Positions 1 through 11,800 of a stretch of DNA of 64,000 nucleotides are shown here, piece after piece. How positions within the stretch are numbered: the first letter of the stretch is position 1; every line of letters begins with the position of its first letter. The DNA comes from Paragonimus westermani (taxonomy: Eukaryota; Platyhelminthes; Trematoda; Plagiorchiida; Troglotrematidae): assembly GCA_008508345.1 (NCBI GenBank), contig QNGE01000106.1, forward strand, positions 141,079-205,078, written 5' to 3'. The notes beneath the pieces were generated by a model. It was given only the letters and a program-made list of their open reading frames with translations, ran no database searches and was not told where the DNA came from. The translations under genes and the position numbers were made by a program.

Positions 1-1
1 G

Positions 2-340
2 AACGTTCGGGATGCGCGATCAATTGGTCAAGTAGTTACGTTGCACAGCTTGCGATGGTTGGGTCACGTTCTCCGTATGCCAGCTGAGCGTTTACCGTAC
101 CGGGCATTATATACTGAGACCACCAACATTTTGTTAAAACCTCGTGGTGGTCAAGCAACAACATGGCCACGAAATAAGAAGACCTTGACTGCTCCATTGA
201 GCAAAGTGGACAGGCATCGCCTGCCTGGATGGGGTCCTCGTGATCATTCAATCCGCTGGTTAGATACGCTATCCGAGATGGCGATGTGTCGTAGTCAATG
301 GCGTACCCGTATCCATACCATCTCTAGTTCTTCCGCTTAG
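2..340 (+). pseudogene. 3' end of a LINE reverse transcriptase ORF, cut by the window edge
   Basis: Frame 2 is open from the window edge to a TAG at 338-340, about 112 codons. It carries the C-terminal signature of a fluke-type endonuclease/reverse transcriptase: LRWLGHVLRMP near residue 14, RLPYRAL, an RGGQ-T-W block, RLPGWGPRD, then W-L-D-T-L-S-E-M-A and SQWR just before the stop. Only the part after the thumb is present; the catalytic palm would lie to the left of the window. The frame has no internal stop, so the fragment is younger than the related wreck at 47530-48830. Family identification is from motif memory; CR1-like versus RTE-like is not resolved. Confidence 0.75.
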
Positions 341-3300
341 TCTTCTTTAATCTTTGTTGACCTTCGTAGTAATGTTTCCTTTTAGGATATTCCACGTCAC
401 TGTTGAGGTGAGCGGCGGCCCGAGCCACAGTACCTTTTGGTCAGGCTCATGGCTGTTATGGTGATGATAATGACGTCTGTGCAAATGTGAGAATTGACAA
501 TCAGTACCAAACACCCGCTTCCTAACTTCCTCGTTGCTTAATCGCTGGTGCCACCCACCACAAGCGACTGAACACATTGATGGTCACATTAGAGTTGGGA
601 TTATCTAACAAACCAAGGTAGCGTGAACACTTCGTACTATTCCGTTCAATTATTGTTTCTGGTCCATCCATCCGAGAAATAGTAGTCGCTTTTTTGCTTA
701 TACCCGGCTCCAACCTGTTTTTCGTTAGCAGAGCCTCACCGACGTTTTGCCGAGACGCGTTGGTGGCAACTGGACTTCAGCAATGCGCTCCTACTGATGT
801 CGAGCACTTCGCTGCATCAGGTCATGGATCTGGCAAACAACATTGTGCACTGAATCGAAAACGTGTTAAGTGGAATAAACTGGCTGAGCTGCAACAGACT
901 GCTGTAATCGACTATAACCCCATTTTCACGCTGGCACTAAACACTTGCCCAGGAGGAACTAGCGTCAATGAAGGAACAACAGAACGTGGCTCGTGTTGAG
1001 ATTAGCATTATCAGGTAACACATCTGACAAGGTAGTTCTACATTTCTTGTGGATATTTCTCTGCAACTGGGTTAGCAGTTAGGGTGCGTATTTTGCCATG
1101 CTCCCCGAAGTGGAACATAAGCAGGAAAATATAATAGGAAATAAGACCGCCTTTCCAAGCGAATTCACACTAACTTACACGAAAAAAGTTCACGGTTTTT
1201 TTCTTTAAGGGGTTACAGGTGGTGTGTGACCCGTTTGGTTTTATGTGCGAGTGCCCAGTAGGTGGTGTAGGAGTTGTTGGTATCGTAGTTGCTGACGGCG
1301 TTTAACGAGCACTCATGAAAAATTCTAGCCACCATATTTTATTGTGATGACCAAATCGCCCATATTTATCCAATCTCACTGACACACTAACGCCTATGGT
1401 GATGAAATACGCACACTCTAAGTTAACTTGTGCATGGATACATGATGTGTTGCTTACACTCTGACCTGTTCTGTTATCTCTCCATGGTGGTCAGGCTTAT
1501 ATACCGGCTCGATACCGGGGGTTATGCTGACTAAGATTTCAGCACTCCCAGGGACACCTATGTCAAATAGGCCAAAGTGGGACAGTCAGGTAATTGTACT
1601 CGCATGGTTGTACATCACACTGCTGACTGTGTAGGAGTGCGTAGGCAAAAGGACACGATCCTATGAAGTGTTCGTATAGTCACTGGACTGCTTTCTTTCG
1701 ACCGAGAAAGGATGGTCTTAGCAGAGGTACATTCAAACAAAAGAACACCCTGATCGCCGAACAGTTGGCCGTGACCACCGATTCAAAGTAGCTTCGAATG
1801 CATTCACTGTGCATAGCAATGGTCTGGACTGGACATCTACGTCTTATTCACTGCACTCTCGGGTTAGATAAGTCCCTCACTGACAAGTGAATCAAGCTTT
1901 TGAGCCATTGGCCTCGGGCAGGGTCCCCCGAGAAAACCCTACATCATGTTGTCTCGCAGGTCACACTTCAGTCGTAGATTCTGGGTGGAGTCCCTCAAGC
2001 CAACCCCTTTCTGTAACGTAAGCGATTGGGGAGTGTCAGAAGTTATCCATTCTCCGACGGTGACGTTATTATTCCCTCACAACTTCTTCTCAGGTTGATT
2101 TTCAATTTTCATGCGTCCGCCATACCCGCTGGTGATAATCGTTTCCAAAAGCCGAGACAAATGGTAAAGATTGGGCATTCAGTGTCCAAACTCTGAGGCA
2201 CGTTGGTCAGCAGGTCACTTTGGCAAATGCCCTCTGGAATCCATAGCTTCATGCGTGCTTTGTGTTGAAGATGAGAATCTACGAGTCTAGCGCTGTTGTT
2301 CACTTGAGCTTACCTCTAGATAACTATCCCTCGGGACGCTTCTCTTTTAATGTCCGATAAAGTCGAAACTGAGTCTCATGGTCAGATTATAGTTGGAATT
2401 GCGCCGAGATCCAGAGCAGTCTATTGTTTACTCGACTGGAACTCCTTGAAAAGTCATTCGTGCACTGTCAAGCTGAGTACATGGGTCTGAGTCTGTCAGC
2501 GCACGTCAGAAAACGGGGTGTTTACTGTGTCGGCGTATTCTCTAGCGGATATTTGTTCGGATGCTACCAAATTGCGTTGTACTACCAGCTCTTTGGTAGC
2601 CTAAGGTAGACCAAAATCTGGCATGGCCACACTAGTCGAGGATTTAAATGTTCACCTTGGCCTTCCTTCTCCGTATGAGAAGCCCTTAGGTGGTGTATAT
2701 GATTTCTGTATACGACGTTTGGACAACATTGACTGCTACAGCTGTGCACGTCTTATAGCTTGTATACTTCTAATACTGCATCTCGCCACACGCGGGGGCA
2801 TTGTGTCATGTGTAGATCAGTGGGTTTACCTTCTTGGGGCATTTTATCTCACCAGCCTGTAATATTGCTGACGAGGTGTCCACGAGGATACTGAATGCAA
2901 GTAGTGCATTCGTCGATCTCCATTACTTGTAGCGTAACTAATATTTCCATTCGTCGATTAGCAGCAAAGTTTGCAGTGCATGTGTACGCTTACTTTCACT
3001 CTGTTGATCAGTGACATTCTTACATGGGGTACATCCTGATTCGGTATCTGACCACCGTCGTTGTGAGCAACGCGACAGTTTGTCGGCTCTTATTTGTGTA
3101 CGTTCGCAATTGGTGTCCAGGGTACTGAAAATGTACAGTCTTCGCTGGTTGGGCCATTGATTCCATATGCCCACGGAGGTTTTTTTGCTTTGCACGTTGC
3201 ACAGCGTGATTGCTGTTGGTTGGAGTGAATCTTAAGACAGCCAGATGATGAGACAGTCACGGATTATGAAAGCCATGCCATTCCTCCGATCAAGGTTGGT

Positions 3301-4807
3301 AGATGCCTTCAACATAGTTTGGGGATTCGCAACAATCCAGACTGTTGGTTTCAAAAGTCCTGACTTGTATGTATGTCGCGGTCAGCAGCGAACATATATT
3401 CGTGAAATTGCTGTCTTTAAGGTACTCAACTGTCTTTGTTTGTTCATTTTCGTCTTCTTCTTTCTCTCCGCCACAATTCTGCACTCGTTGATTACTCTAC
3501 TGCTATATAGACTACCATCAAGACAAACGGCACCCCGAGTTATGGTAGCTAATGGTGCGACTCAAAGCTGAGACTGATGGTGATGACGATGAGGACCACC
3601 CCGTGTACCTCAGTTGCGGAAGTAGATCGATTGTACTGCAGCCACTTATTGACCGCACCACTCTGTTAATGATTGTCATGCACTTCGTTGCAACTTCCTA
3701 GACTCAGATCATAACATCATGTGTGCTGGTTCTGCTCTTGTCATATTTCCGGAGGTCGCAAGGTAGGTCAAGATAGTTGACTGGCACTCTGACGTGAACG
3801 GTCTGAAGCTAGGCGAGAGAAGCTAACAAGCACTGAAAACAAACAGTAACAGCAATGGAAACTTACTGTGAGGACTTGTGTTCCGAAAGAGCTATGTAAT
3901 TGCGACTTCGATAAACCACATCAAAAATGTTCGCTTGGTTTTGTCTGACTGTGAACAGGATGACGACCGTCACTAACTGAAGCGCACGCTGCCTAAATAC
4001 TTGTGCAGAACCCGTGAGTAGCACTTGGTTGGACCGTCGAAAGAAATGGACTGAACAATTTCTTTTGGAGATAACAGTTGAGCCTGCATTCCGGATTAAT
4101 TTGGCACATATGCTTTACCGCTGACCTCGCCAGTTTCTCCGCAACCAGGCTTTATAATCGGTGGGATCACTTGGATCTTTGTACACCAGAAGTATTGTTT
4201 AGTAACAATGAGAACACGACAACCCGTGAAAGAAATGTTGGAAAAGAGAAGTGAAAACGAAATAAAGTGTCGGCGTGGTTAAACGAAAGTCACAATAATC
4301 TCACACTGTCCTGGACGCCAGATAAATTCACATTCCGAAACACCATGAAAGTTACAGGTTCCCTCATCCTTTTTACGATATGGAAATAAGCACTAATTTA
4401 CTTGATAAGAAAATTGTGGTTCATCATTCACGGACAGCTCATGGTAAGTGAACATTCCAGAACCTTATGTGTCCCGGCCTATTTGGACAAATGAGGCGGT
4501 CATAAATGATTAGGTCTCTGGAGCTTATCACATTATGACGAGTATTTCCAGGTTGAAGAACAGGCAATCCGGTTGTAATTTGCTTATGTTTTGTTGAATT
4601 TTCATGTTACCCGTTGTATTTGTTGTGAACGGCAAACGAAACTAACCAATTGAAAGGTAAAAACATAATCCATATGAATTAAGGATCGCTCACAGTTGAT
4701 CACAACTGTCACATTCCTGTAGACATTTCAGTTGACCTCTTTGGAAAGGTATAACTTCACTCGAGTTTTGGTCTTGTTAAAGCTCGTCAGTAGTGCATAC
4801 TCTTGCC

Positions 4808-4888
4808 ATGGTCAGGATTAGTCAGATCCCTGGCCCCGCTTTTATGAGGCAATCGTGCTTACCACTATACCATTAGGCTCGACTGGGT
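4808..4888 (-). repeat. Degenerate tRNA-like (SINE head) sequence
   Basis: Read on the minus strand this contains an A-box-like segment (TAATGGTATAGTGGTAAGCA) followed by an anticodon-arm-like part and a decayed CCAGGGATC...CCTGACC T-arm. The B box GGTTCGAATCC is not intact, so this is not a functional tRNA. It most likely descends from a tRNA-derived SINE. The call rests on A-box similarity only. Confidence 0.3.
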
Positions 4889-5504
4889 TATCGCATGCAA
4901 ACGCTCAGCCACATTTACTTTATGAGTAATTTTCATATTTCCTGGTCGCCTTAAGTGGAAACATTGTTACTATCTTGTTAATCCCACCTTATGGCCCCAC
5001 AACTGAGATTTCTGTTTAATTTGAAATTACGGAAAACGTTAAACTTAGTGAACAAAATTTTGGTGACACACTGTGAGTAGGCTGTGTGCTTGTCTGATAT
5101 CGGCTAAACATCACACATATCCGACCAAAGCTTTCGCAGTCAAATGGTCTTTCGAGCCTACGTACGTACGTATTCTATACTCGGGTTTCGCTGTTGTTAA
5201 GACTCAAAAAGTTCATGTCTTTGCTGCAACCGAGATCTGAACAACATTTGCTGTAGCGAGATTCACCTGCACTTTTGGTTGGTTATATACTGTCTATGTG
5301 TTCTAGTTTTTTTTGTTTCAGGTTTTGAAAAAGCTATTTTCCATACTATCAAACGATGTAACTCATTCTTCTTTTTGTTTGGATCTTATCAACACTATAG
5401 TTTTAGCTTTCTGTTTACGCCGTTATCTTGGTATCTTACAGCATTATTTCCCAAGTATTCCGTTTTTGTGGCATTGTTGACAAGCTGTCTTACTGATGTC
5501 TCGT

Positions 5505-5522
5505 TTTTCTGTTAAGTTTCAG
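5505..5522 (+). promoter_or_regulatory. Candidate 3' splice acceptor before the PMCA start codon
   Basis: A pyrimidine-rich run ending in AG at 5521-5522 looks like a good 3' splice site about 100 bp before the ATG at 5625. If used, the first coding exon would begin at 5523 with a 102-nt leader and be joined to an upstream non-coding exon or to a spliced leader, since flatworms trans-splice some mRNAs. No transcript evidence is available, so this is a candidate only. Confidence 0.35.
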
Positions 5523-5624
5523 TTTGTCGTTTTGCATTACTCTGCAATCACTCGGATAGCTGGAGATAACTCAGCTTTTCCCCCTAACTGTGCCTCGTTT
5601 TTAACACTGTAAGAATACTTCATA

Positions 5625-5802
5625 ATGGAGGCAAACGAACGGACCCCACTCACGGACATTAATTCACCGTCCTTCGAAATCGAGCTGGAGGATCTAAATC
5701 GGCTGATGGCCAATCGTAAACAAGATGTGGTTAAATGTTTGAATGAACGGTTCGGTGGCCTTTCTGGACTTTGCAGACGACTGAAAACGTCACCTACGGA
5801 AG
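5625..5802 (+). CDS. PMCA: PMCA exon 1 (start codon, N-terminal region)
   Basis: Encodes residues 1-59 and the first base of codon 60. The ATG at 5625 is chosen because it opens the conserved N-terminal block: [12 protein letters not shown], then a [17 protein letters not shown] segment equivalent to the GDVYGICTKLKTSPNEG-like part of animal PMCAs. The upstream sequence in frame shows no PMCA similarity. The exon ends before GTAAGC (intron phase 1). It has no signal peptide, as expected for a pump with a cytosolic N-terminus. Confidence 0.93.
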
Positions 5803-8800
5803 GTAAGCATTCAGACTGATCTTCCATAACTTGTGTTAGTATATTTTTCCATATGGGATATTTTACTTTGAGTAGTGCTTACTGGTACATACAACATTGT
5901 TCGGGCAAGAAGAGCAGAGGACAATACTCCATTTCTTCGGATTTGTGTGTCCAAACGTCTTGTTTGCTGTTCATTCTATTAGACGGAGTTACATTAATTC
6001 ACAACTAATGAGGTAAATTTAGATGGGAAGTTGTGTTGTAAATCTTCAGCCATGCTCAGTTTGTTGACTCGTTTGTTTCCTTCCATTTCTGACAGGTATC
6101 TGTGAAGACGACTTTAGCAAGCGAAAGGAGAAGTATGGCGCCAATGTAATCGCAAAACAGCGTCCAAAAACCTTTTGTGAACTCGTCGGTGAAGCGTTGC
6201 AAGATTTGACATTGATCGTGCTCATTGTGGCGGCCATAATTTCTCTCGCGTTATCCCTGTACATTCAGTGTAAGTGTGCACTATTCTGAAGTTTCTTTTT
6301 CTGCTTCATACCCATAGCTTCCCATCACACCTGTGCACTAATGATCCTACTTGGGACTTCACAATTTCATTCGCCAGAAGTGCGTGCATAAATATTGCGA
6401 CGTGTAGCATTTATTGAATCACTCTGTTGAGTTGAATGTGGATAGGTGCTGTTAGTGCCACTCAACCGGTGCAGGCTAGGCCTGCAAAGGGCCTGGCTCT
6501 TGCTCTCAGCTCACTGCACTTTCACGCATACACCCATTCTTATCCGTATTAGTCACCTAGATAGCCTTTTTTGAATTTTGAGGGATTTTTGATTAATCGA
6601 TTATCAATTCCTTCACGGTTTCTACTGACTGAACTCCATGCTCTGAGAACCTTACAAGGTTAGATACAAAAGTGAGCAACCTTATCTGTGATGCTATAAT
6701 TTGAAATGGGCCACTTTTTCGTCAGTGCACATTACTACAGAGTTGATTCAACTTCAACGAAAATAACTGCAGATTAGTCTGTGCATGATGCTGATAAATT
6801 TCACACTATATTCTTACCTTATCTACCCCCGTGTGTTCGAAAACGTCCATCTGAGATACGAATTCATTTTCAACGTAGTTTTGGAAATCATTCGGCTAGG
6901 GTTCTGTCGACTGCCCCATGGGACGGACGTCAGTTTTTCAGACATATGATGAGACGCGTTGAACGCTTGTATGATTTCAGTGGGCGGATAGAAGCCTTTT
7001 CATCCTAAAACCTCCGTTTATTCAGGTCAAATAGTAATACTGGTAGCTGTTCGTTCAGTTGACCGTTTTTGCTGGAACCGTTAGCGCTGTGATCGAAAAA
7101 GATCAATTTACTCCCTCCAACTGACCACCTAATAGCCTACACGTGATCTGAACCACCCTCACTATGTATTGTAAGATACGGGCGATTCGTTGTAGATACT
7201 GACCAGCCCGTATCCCTAAGATTGACGACTCTCGGGAATTTTCTTTCTTTTCATTACACTTGTATTTATTTGTTGCTTTGCAATTTCGTAGACTACGGTC
7301 GGAATCAACCATGGTTCGAACCATATTACCCATGAAATTCAGCTCATGGCTGAAAATGTATGTAACTGTATTTATGCGAGAGTGCTCGTATCAGTGTCGA
7401 ACCTCTCACATTAAAATCCCCATGAGCATACTATCCCGCTCAGTTTCTTGTGTCGAACTAATGATATTCTTCCGTCTTCCATTTTATCAAAATATTGGTC
7501 TCTTTCTTTCACGTTGTTTAACTCGACCGAATTTTGTTACGCGAGGTGAACGAATAAGACTTACGTGTAGAGTCGGTTATGAATATCGGTCATTTGAACG
7601 ATGTTCATCAAAATTCAATTAGGCGTTCTGTACTGGGGTGCACCCAATAGCAGGAATAACGAATAACAACAGGTTTTTGGACGCCATTGAGTACGTTGTT
7701 GTAACCGTGAATTCAGCAAACCTGTGTGCCTGTATCTCCTTGTAACGTGTGTATTCTGATCACATACAACCCTTTAACTAAGTTTCAACGTGGAACCAGC
7801 AATCCATGGACTAGAAGTTATGGAATAATGGATATTACAAACCGGCATGACAAGGAATTTGTATGTCAAGCAGCTTCAAGGGGTAAATAAAATGAACCAA
7901 AACCATCAAGGTGACTGCACCGTTGTAAAACTGCATTTCAACACGCAGAGGAAAGTGTGGCGTCTCATATCCATTGGCTTAGCAACGTGGTTGCGTTTTT
8001 TAGTTGTTTCCAAAAGCCACAAACTATACGTTCTGGAATTTGGGTTTTTATCCGGGCTGAATGTGCTTCACTGTGACTGATTCAGGGTGTTCTCCGTCAG
8101 TCTCTTTATAGGAGCCTGTTGTTTCTGACCACTCGGAAACATGCACGCTGATACGAGTAGATCACTATCGGTTTGTGGCATATTGTCCACTTCATGCTAA
8201 TATTTTTGTCTTCATTGTTTACATTGATTCACCTTCCCCACGCGGCTCATAACAATCGTATATGAAAACCTGATTATTAGTAGTGCAGGAGAGTGGGAAC
8301 GCGTCGATCGGCCGCATTATACACAATCTCATAACGTTCCGGGCTCTCGGTGCGGTATTTTTCAACTTGTTTTTTTCGTCGTTGACCATTAGTCACGTAC
8401 AACTGAGAGCTAGCCGGTAATTACACATCAGTCGTCTACATTTTTGTGGTTATGGACTTGGTGTATTTTTTGTTCACTCGCAAAGATTATTCTGGTCTGT
8501 CGACACACTTAGTTTACTTGTTTAGTAACTCTCCGCGCTCTGTGAATGAATGCAATTACACGTGTTGACGATCACGATTCGCTGAGCGAAGATTTGATTT
8601 GATGTTCTGATTACGGGTATGATAAGCGACTGTAGAAGCCATCCTTCTGAAGCAATTGATATCGCCTTGAACCTGATATGAGGAGCACTGCTCATTCAGT
8701 AGGAGTAATTTTGCGTAGCCGGTCCTCTTTTGAAATCGAGCCATTCAAGTCACAACGTGTTGCACAAGGCTTTCATTATGGTACCTCATTAATAGAGGCA

Positions 8801-11800
8801 GCCAACTTTACAGAAGAGAACAGTCTTTATGAAATCTGTTGCTAGAAATTCAGAACTGCTGGACGTCCGGGAAACCGAACCCGTGTTGACCTGGGCGGGA
8901 ATTAAATCACTTCAAAGAGGAAGTACAAAGCAACTACCCGTCATGTTGACAGAGGTCGCAATTGAATACGTCATTAGTCTCGTAATTCACTAGTCTTGCT
9001 GATGACCAAATTGGAATGGAGTTTTAGTTCTGTATTGCATCCTAATGGTGGAGTACACCAAAATTCTGTACGATCACGTTTGTGCCAACAGTCTCACTTT
9101 GGATACCGAAGCTTTGGCAACCAGGGCATTGCATGATTTTGCGCAAGTAGCAAATAGCCTTCATGCAGAGGGACTGGGCGAAACTAGCGCACATGAGTTA
9201 GAAATGATGTCAGTCTAAGTACGCATTCCAGTTAGTCTTATCGGTGATACCATTCACATTTCAACACTGCAGTGTTATAAGTTGTGAAAGGACTAGATAG
9301 TATGACAATAAATGGTGATCCTCCTTCAGAGGTAAGCCACAACACGAACGTTCGGTAGGATTTGTTGGTACGTTGGAGTATTTTCTGATGGCCAGCTTAT
9401 GTATCAGAATACGCTTCGCACATGGGACATGAGATTACCAATTCAAACAATGACCACAGGAAATGTAGACCCTGAGATGACTCAGTCATTTCACGCGTTC
9501 TTATCAGTCGTGAAAAAATGATAACTAACGGGAGTTTTAAGGCCAGTCATATTGAGGTCTAAGCAGATTCGATTTGATCATCGAGAGTAGGCCCAACACC
9601 ACTGTTAGCCGTTTTACTGCACGGAGAGGTGGACGGGCACTATCAACAATATTCGTTTCCATGGACTTTCATAAGTTTGGTTTTTACTTAGTCAGTTATC
9701 CTCTTTTCTTTATCTATATTACACTCCTTCAAATCACACACGTTACTCTATGTCTCTTGGAAGCTTTTGCTAAGTTAAAATGTCATACTTACACGCCGCA
9801 ATCGTCGCCACAAGACCATATATCTTCGCCTTTGTACACGTAGGACAAACTGCTAGCTGTGCAGCATATAAGGTTTCTGACGAGTTCACATGTGATCCTG
9901 GATTAACATTTAATCACATGATGAAACTAGTCTTTGTTTCATAGGTTGTTCTCTTGTCTGCGTATCTGGTGCATGTGTGCAAAAGTAAGGTAGGTACTTG
10001 AGTTTTAGACGGATGTGCATAAAACAGGATGGCTTCTTACTAGGTTGGTAGGACGCAGGAAGGAAAGTTTTAGTCTTGTCTGTTTTCGAGGTTTAGAAGG
10101 CAGTTTTGAACATTTCTGTGTGTGCTTCTCACCATAACACATTTTTAGAACTAATCGGATAGAAAATAGGGTGCACTGATCATAGCAACGCGTCAGCGTA
10201 TGCGCTTTGTGTTTTAAACGCAACGGGATGTCCGATTATCGTCTAGGTGGGCGTGGTTAGCTGTCGGTGGATGAGAGTTTGTTGTTACTTTCCTCTTTTT
10301 GTCTGTCATGCACCCCTTCTTGACTGTTGCCTACTTCTAGCGTGTGTTGTCACGTTAAGTTAATGCGTCTAGAACAAGCCCAATCACAACTGAGTCGTAT
10401 CCAATCCATACGGCATACGGGTCGCGCCCACGCATATGTGCGATCGGCTTCCTTTGTATAACTTTTCGCTTTACTGGGAATGCACAACAAGGCCATACAG
10501 AGGCTGAACACCGTCAGGTCGAGGTAACGGGGGGGGGCGGGGGCGAAATCCCAGTGTCCTTACTGTTCCGGTCACTTTCAACTATTCTCTATTAATGTCT
10601 ACTACTTTTATTAGCTTTTTAAATAGTCTTAAATTAGTATCATCCACATTTGTGTGTAGATGACACTGCAAAGAACTTTGGGCAGCAGTAAATGACTGCC
10701 GGAGTGCTTAAAATGGCATGCATACTACGAATTAAGTTTTTCCTTCCAGTTTCTCTGTTTTACACATTTCTGTCCACATATTCTCAATTCGATCAACCGG
10801 TTCACTATTTTCAAACGACTGGCGCCAAATATTCAGATGTGGTAATCACTTTAAACCCAATAAGAGGTCAACGGGACTGTGGTAAACGCGCTGGCCCTCC
10901 GGTCGGGATGACTGTTGTGCACTAATCAGCTAATGAAACTCGAATTCTACCGTTCGTTTCATAAAGCGCTGAATGATATCCGTATCCGAGCGTTGACCGA
11001 TATGAGCAACGTTCACTGTGTGTTCCTGATCATTGTGATTTGTTTCGTCAGTTGCTGCGCCTTTAAGGATCGGCACGCATACAAATGTTGGCTTGTGTTA
11101 CTAAACGCCTAACTGTATGCTAGTATTAACTTTTGTAGTCTATTTGTGGAAATTTCACTTTCTTCAGGTAGTCTGTATGCATTTAAGTTGTGAATTGAAC
11201 ACCATTCGTGGTAGATCAACCATTCAGACCAACTCACGTTGAATGAAAGAGCCGTACCCATTTAGACATCATCATGATCATATATACTCATCTGAATCGA
11301 AATTGAATTCGGTGCCCTGCTTCGTATGAGGAGAGCGTCTTCTTCCACCATTCTTGCGTTTTTTCTTTGGAAATTTATATTGGTGCGTGTTTACTCACCT
11401 TGATAGGATCGGTTTATGTGTGAAACTTGTATCCGTCTTTTGATTTTACCTGTCTGTACTTTTCTTTTTAACTGCATATATGCTTATTTTAGCGCGACAA
11501 CTTTTATTACGCTTATATGTTGCCTTGGTAACGCCTTTTGCGTTTCATTGATGTAGGTTTATTTAAGTGTATTTGATGTGTGCTCTAGTGTGGTTGTATC
11601 AAGGACAGCCAGAATGGTAGATCAGCCCAAGCATAGTCCGTTTGCTCTGTGAGTGAAAGTGTTTTATTTAGCACATCGGTCTGGTATCTTCTCATCTATT
11701 TCAAAAATGGCTCTCATCTGCACCCTATGACGTAAACATTGGTATCAAATCGATCCTGTAATAATCGAGATCTCTCATTTCTCTTTCACAGTTGGACAAG

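Larger units (their letters stand above)
341..5522. other. Upstream region without a recognised gene
   Basis: About 5.2 kb between the LINE end and the first PMCA exon. The bases just after 340 are probably LINE 3' UTR. The open frames here are short (at most 108 codons), start at arbitrary codons and show no recognisable domain. A degenerate tRNA-like stretch is listed separately near 4810-4890, and a short TACG repeat lies at about 5159-5172. The PMCA promoter and any upstream non-coding exon could lie here, but I cannot place them. Confidence 0.5.

Noticed and set aside
7260..7622. 120-codon plus-strand frame in intron 2
   Set aside because: TTG start, composition of intronic DNA, no domain.
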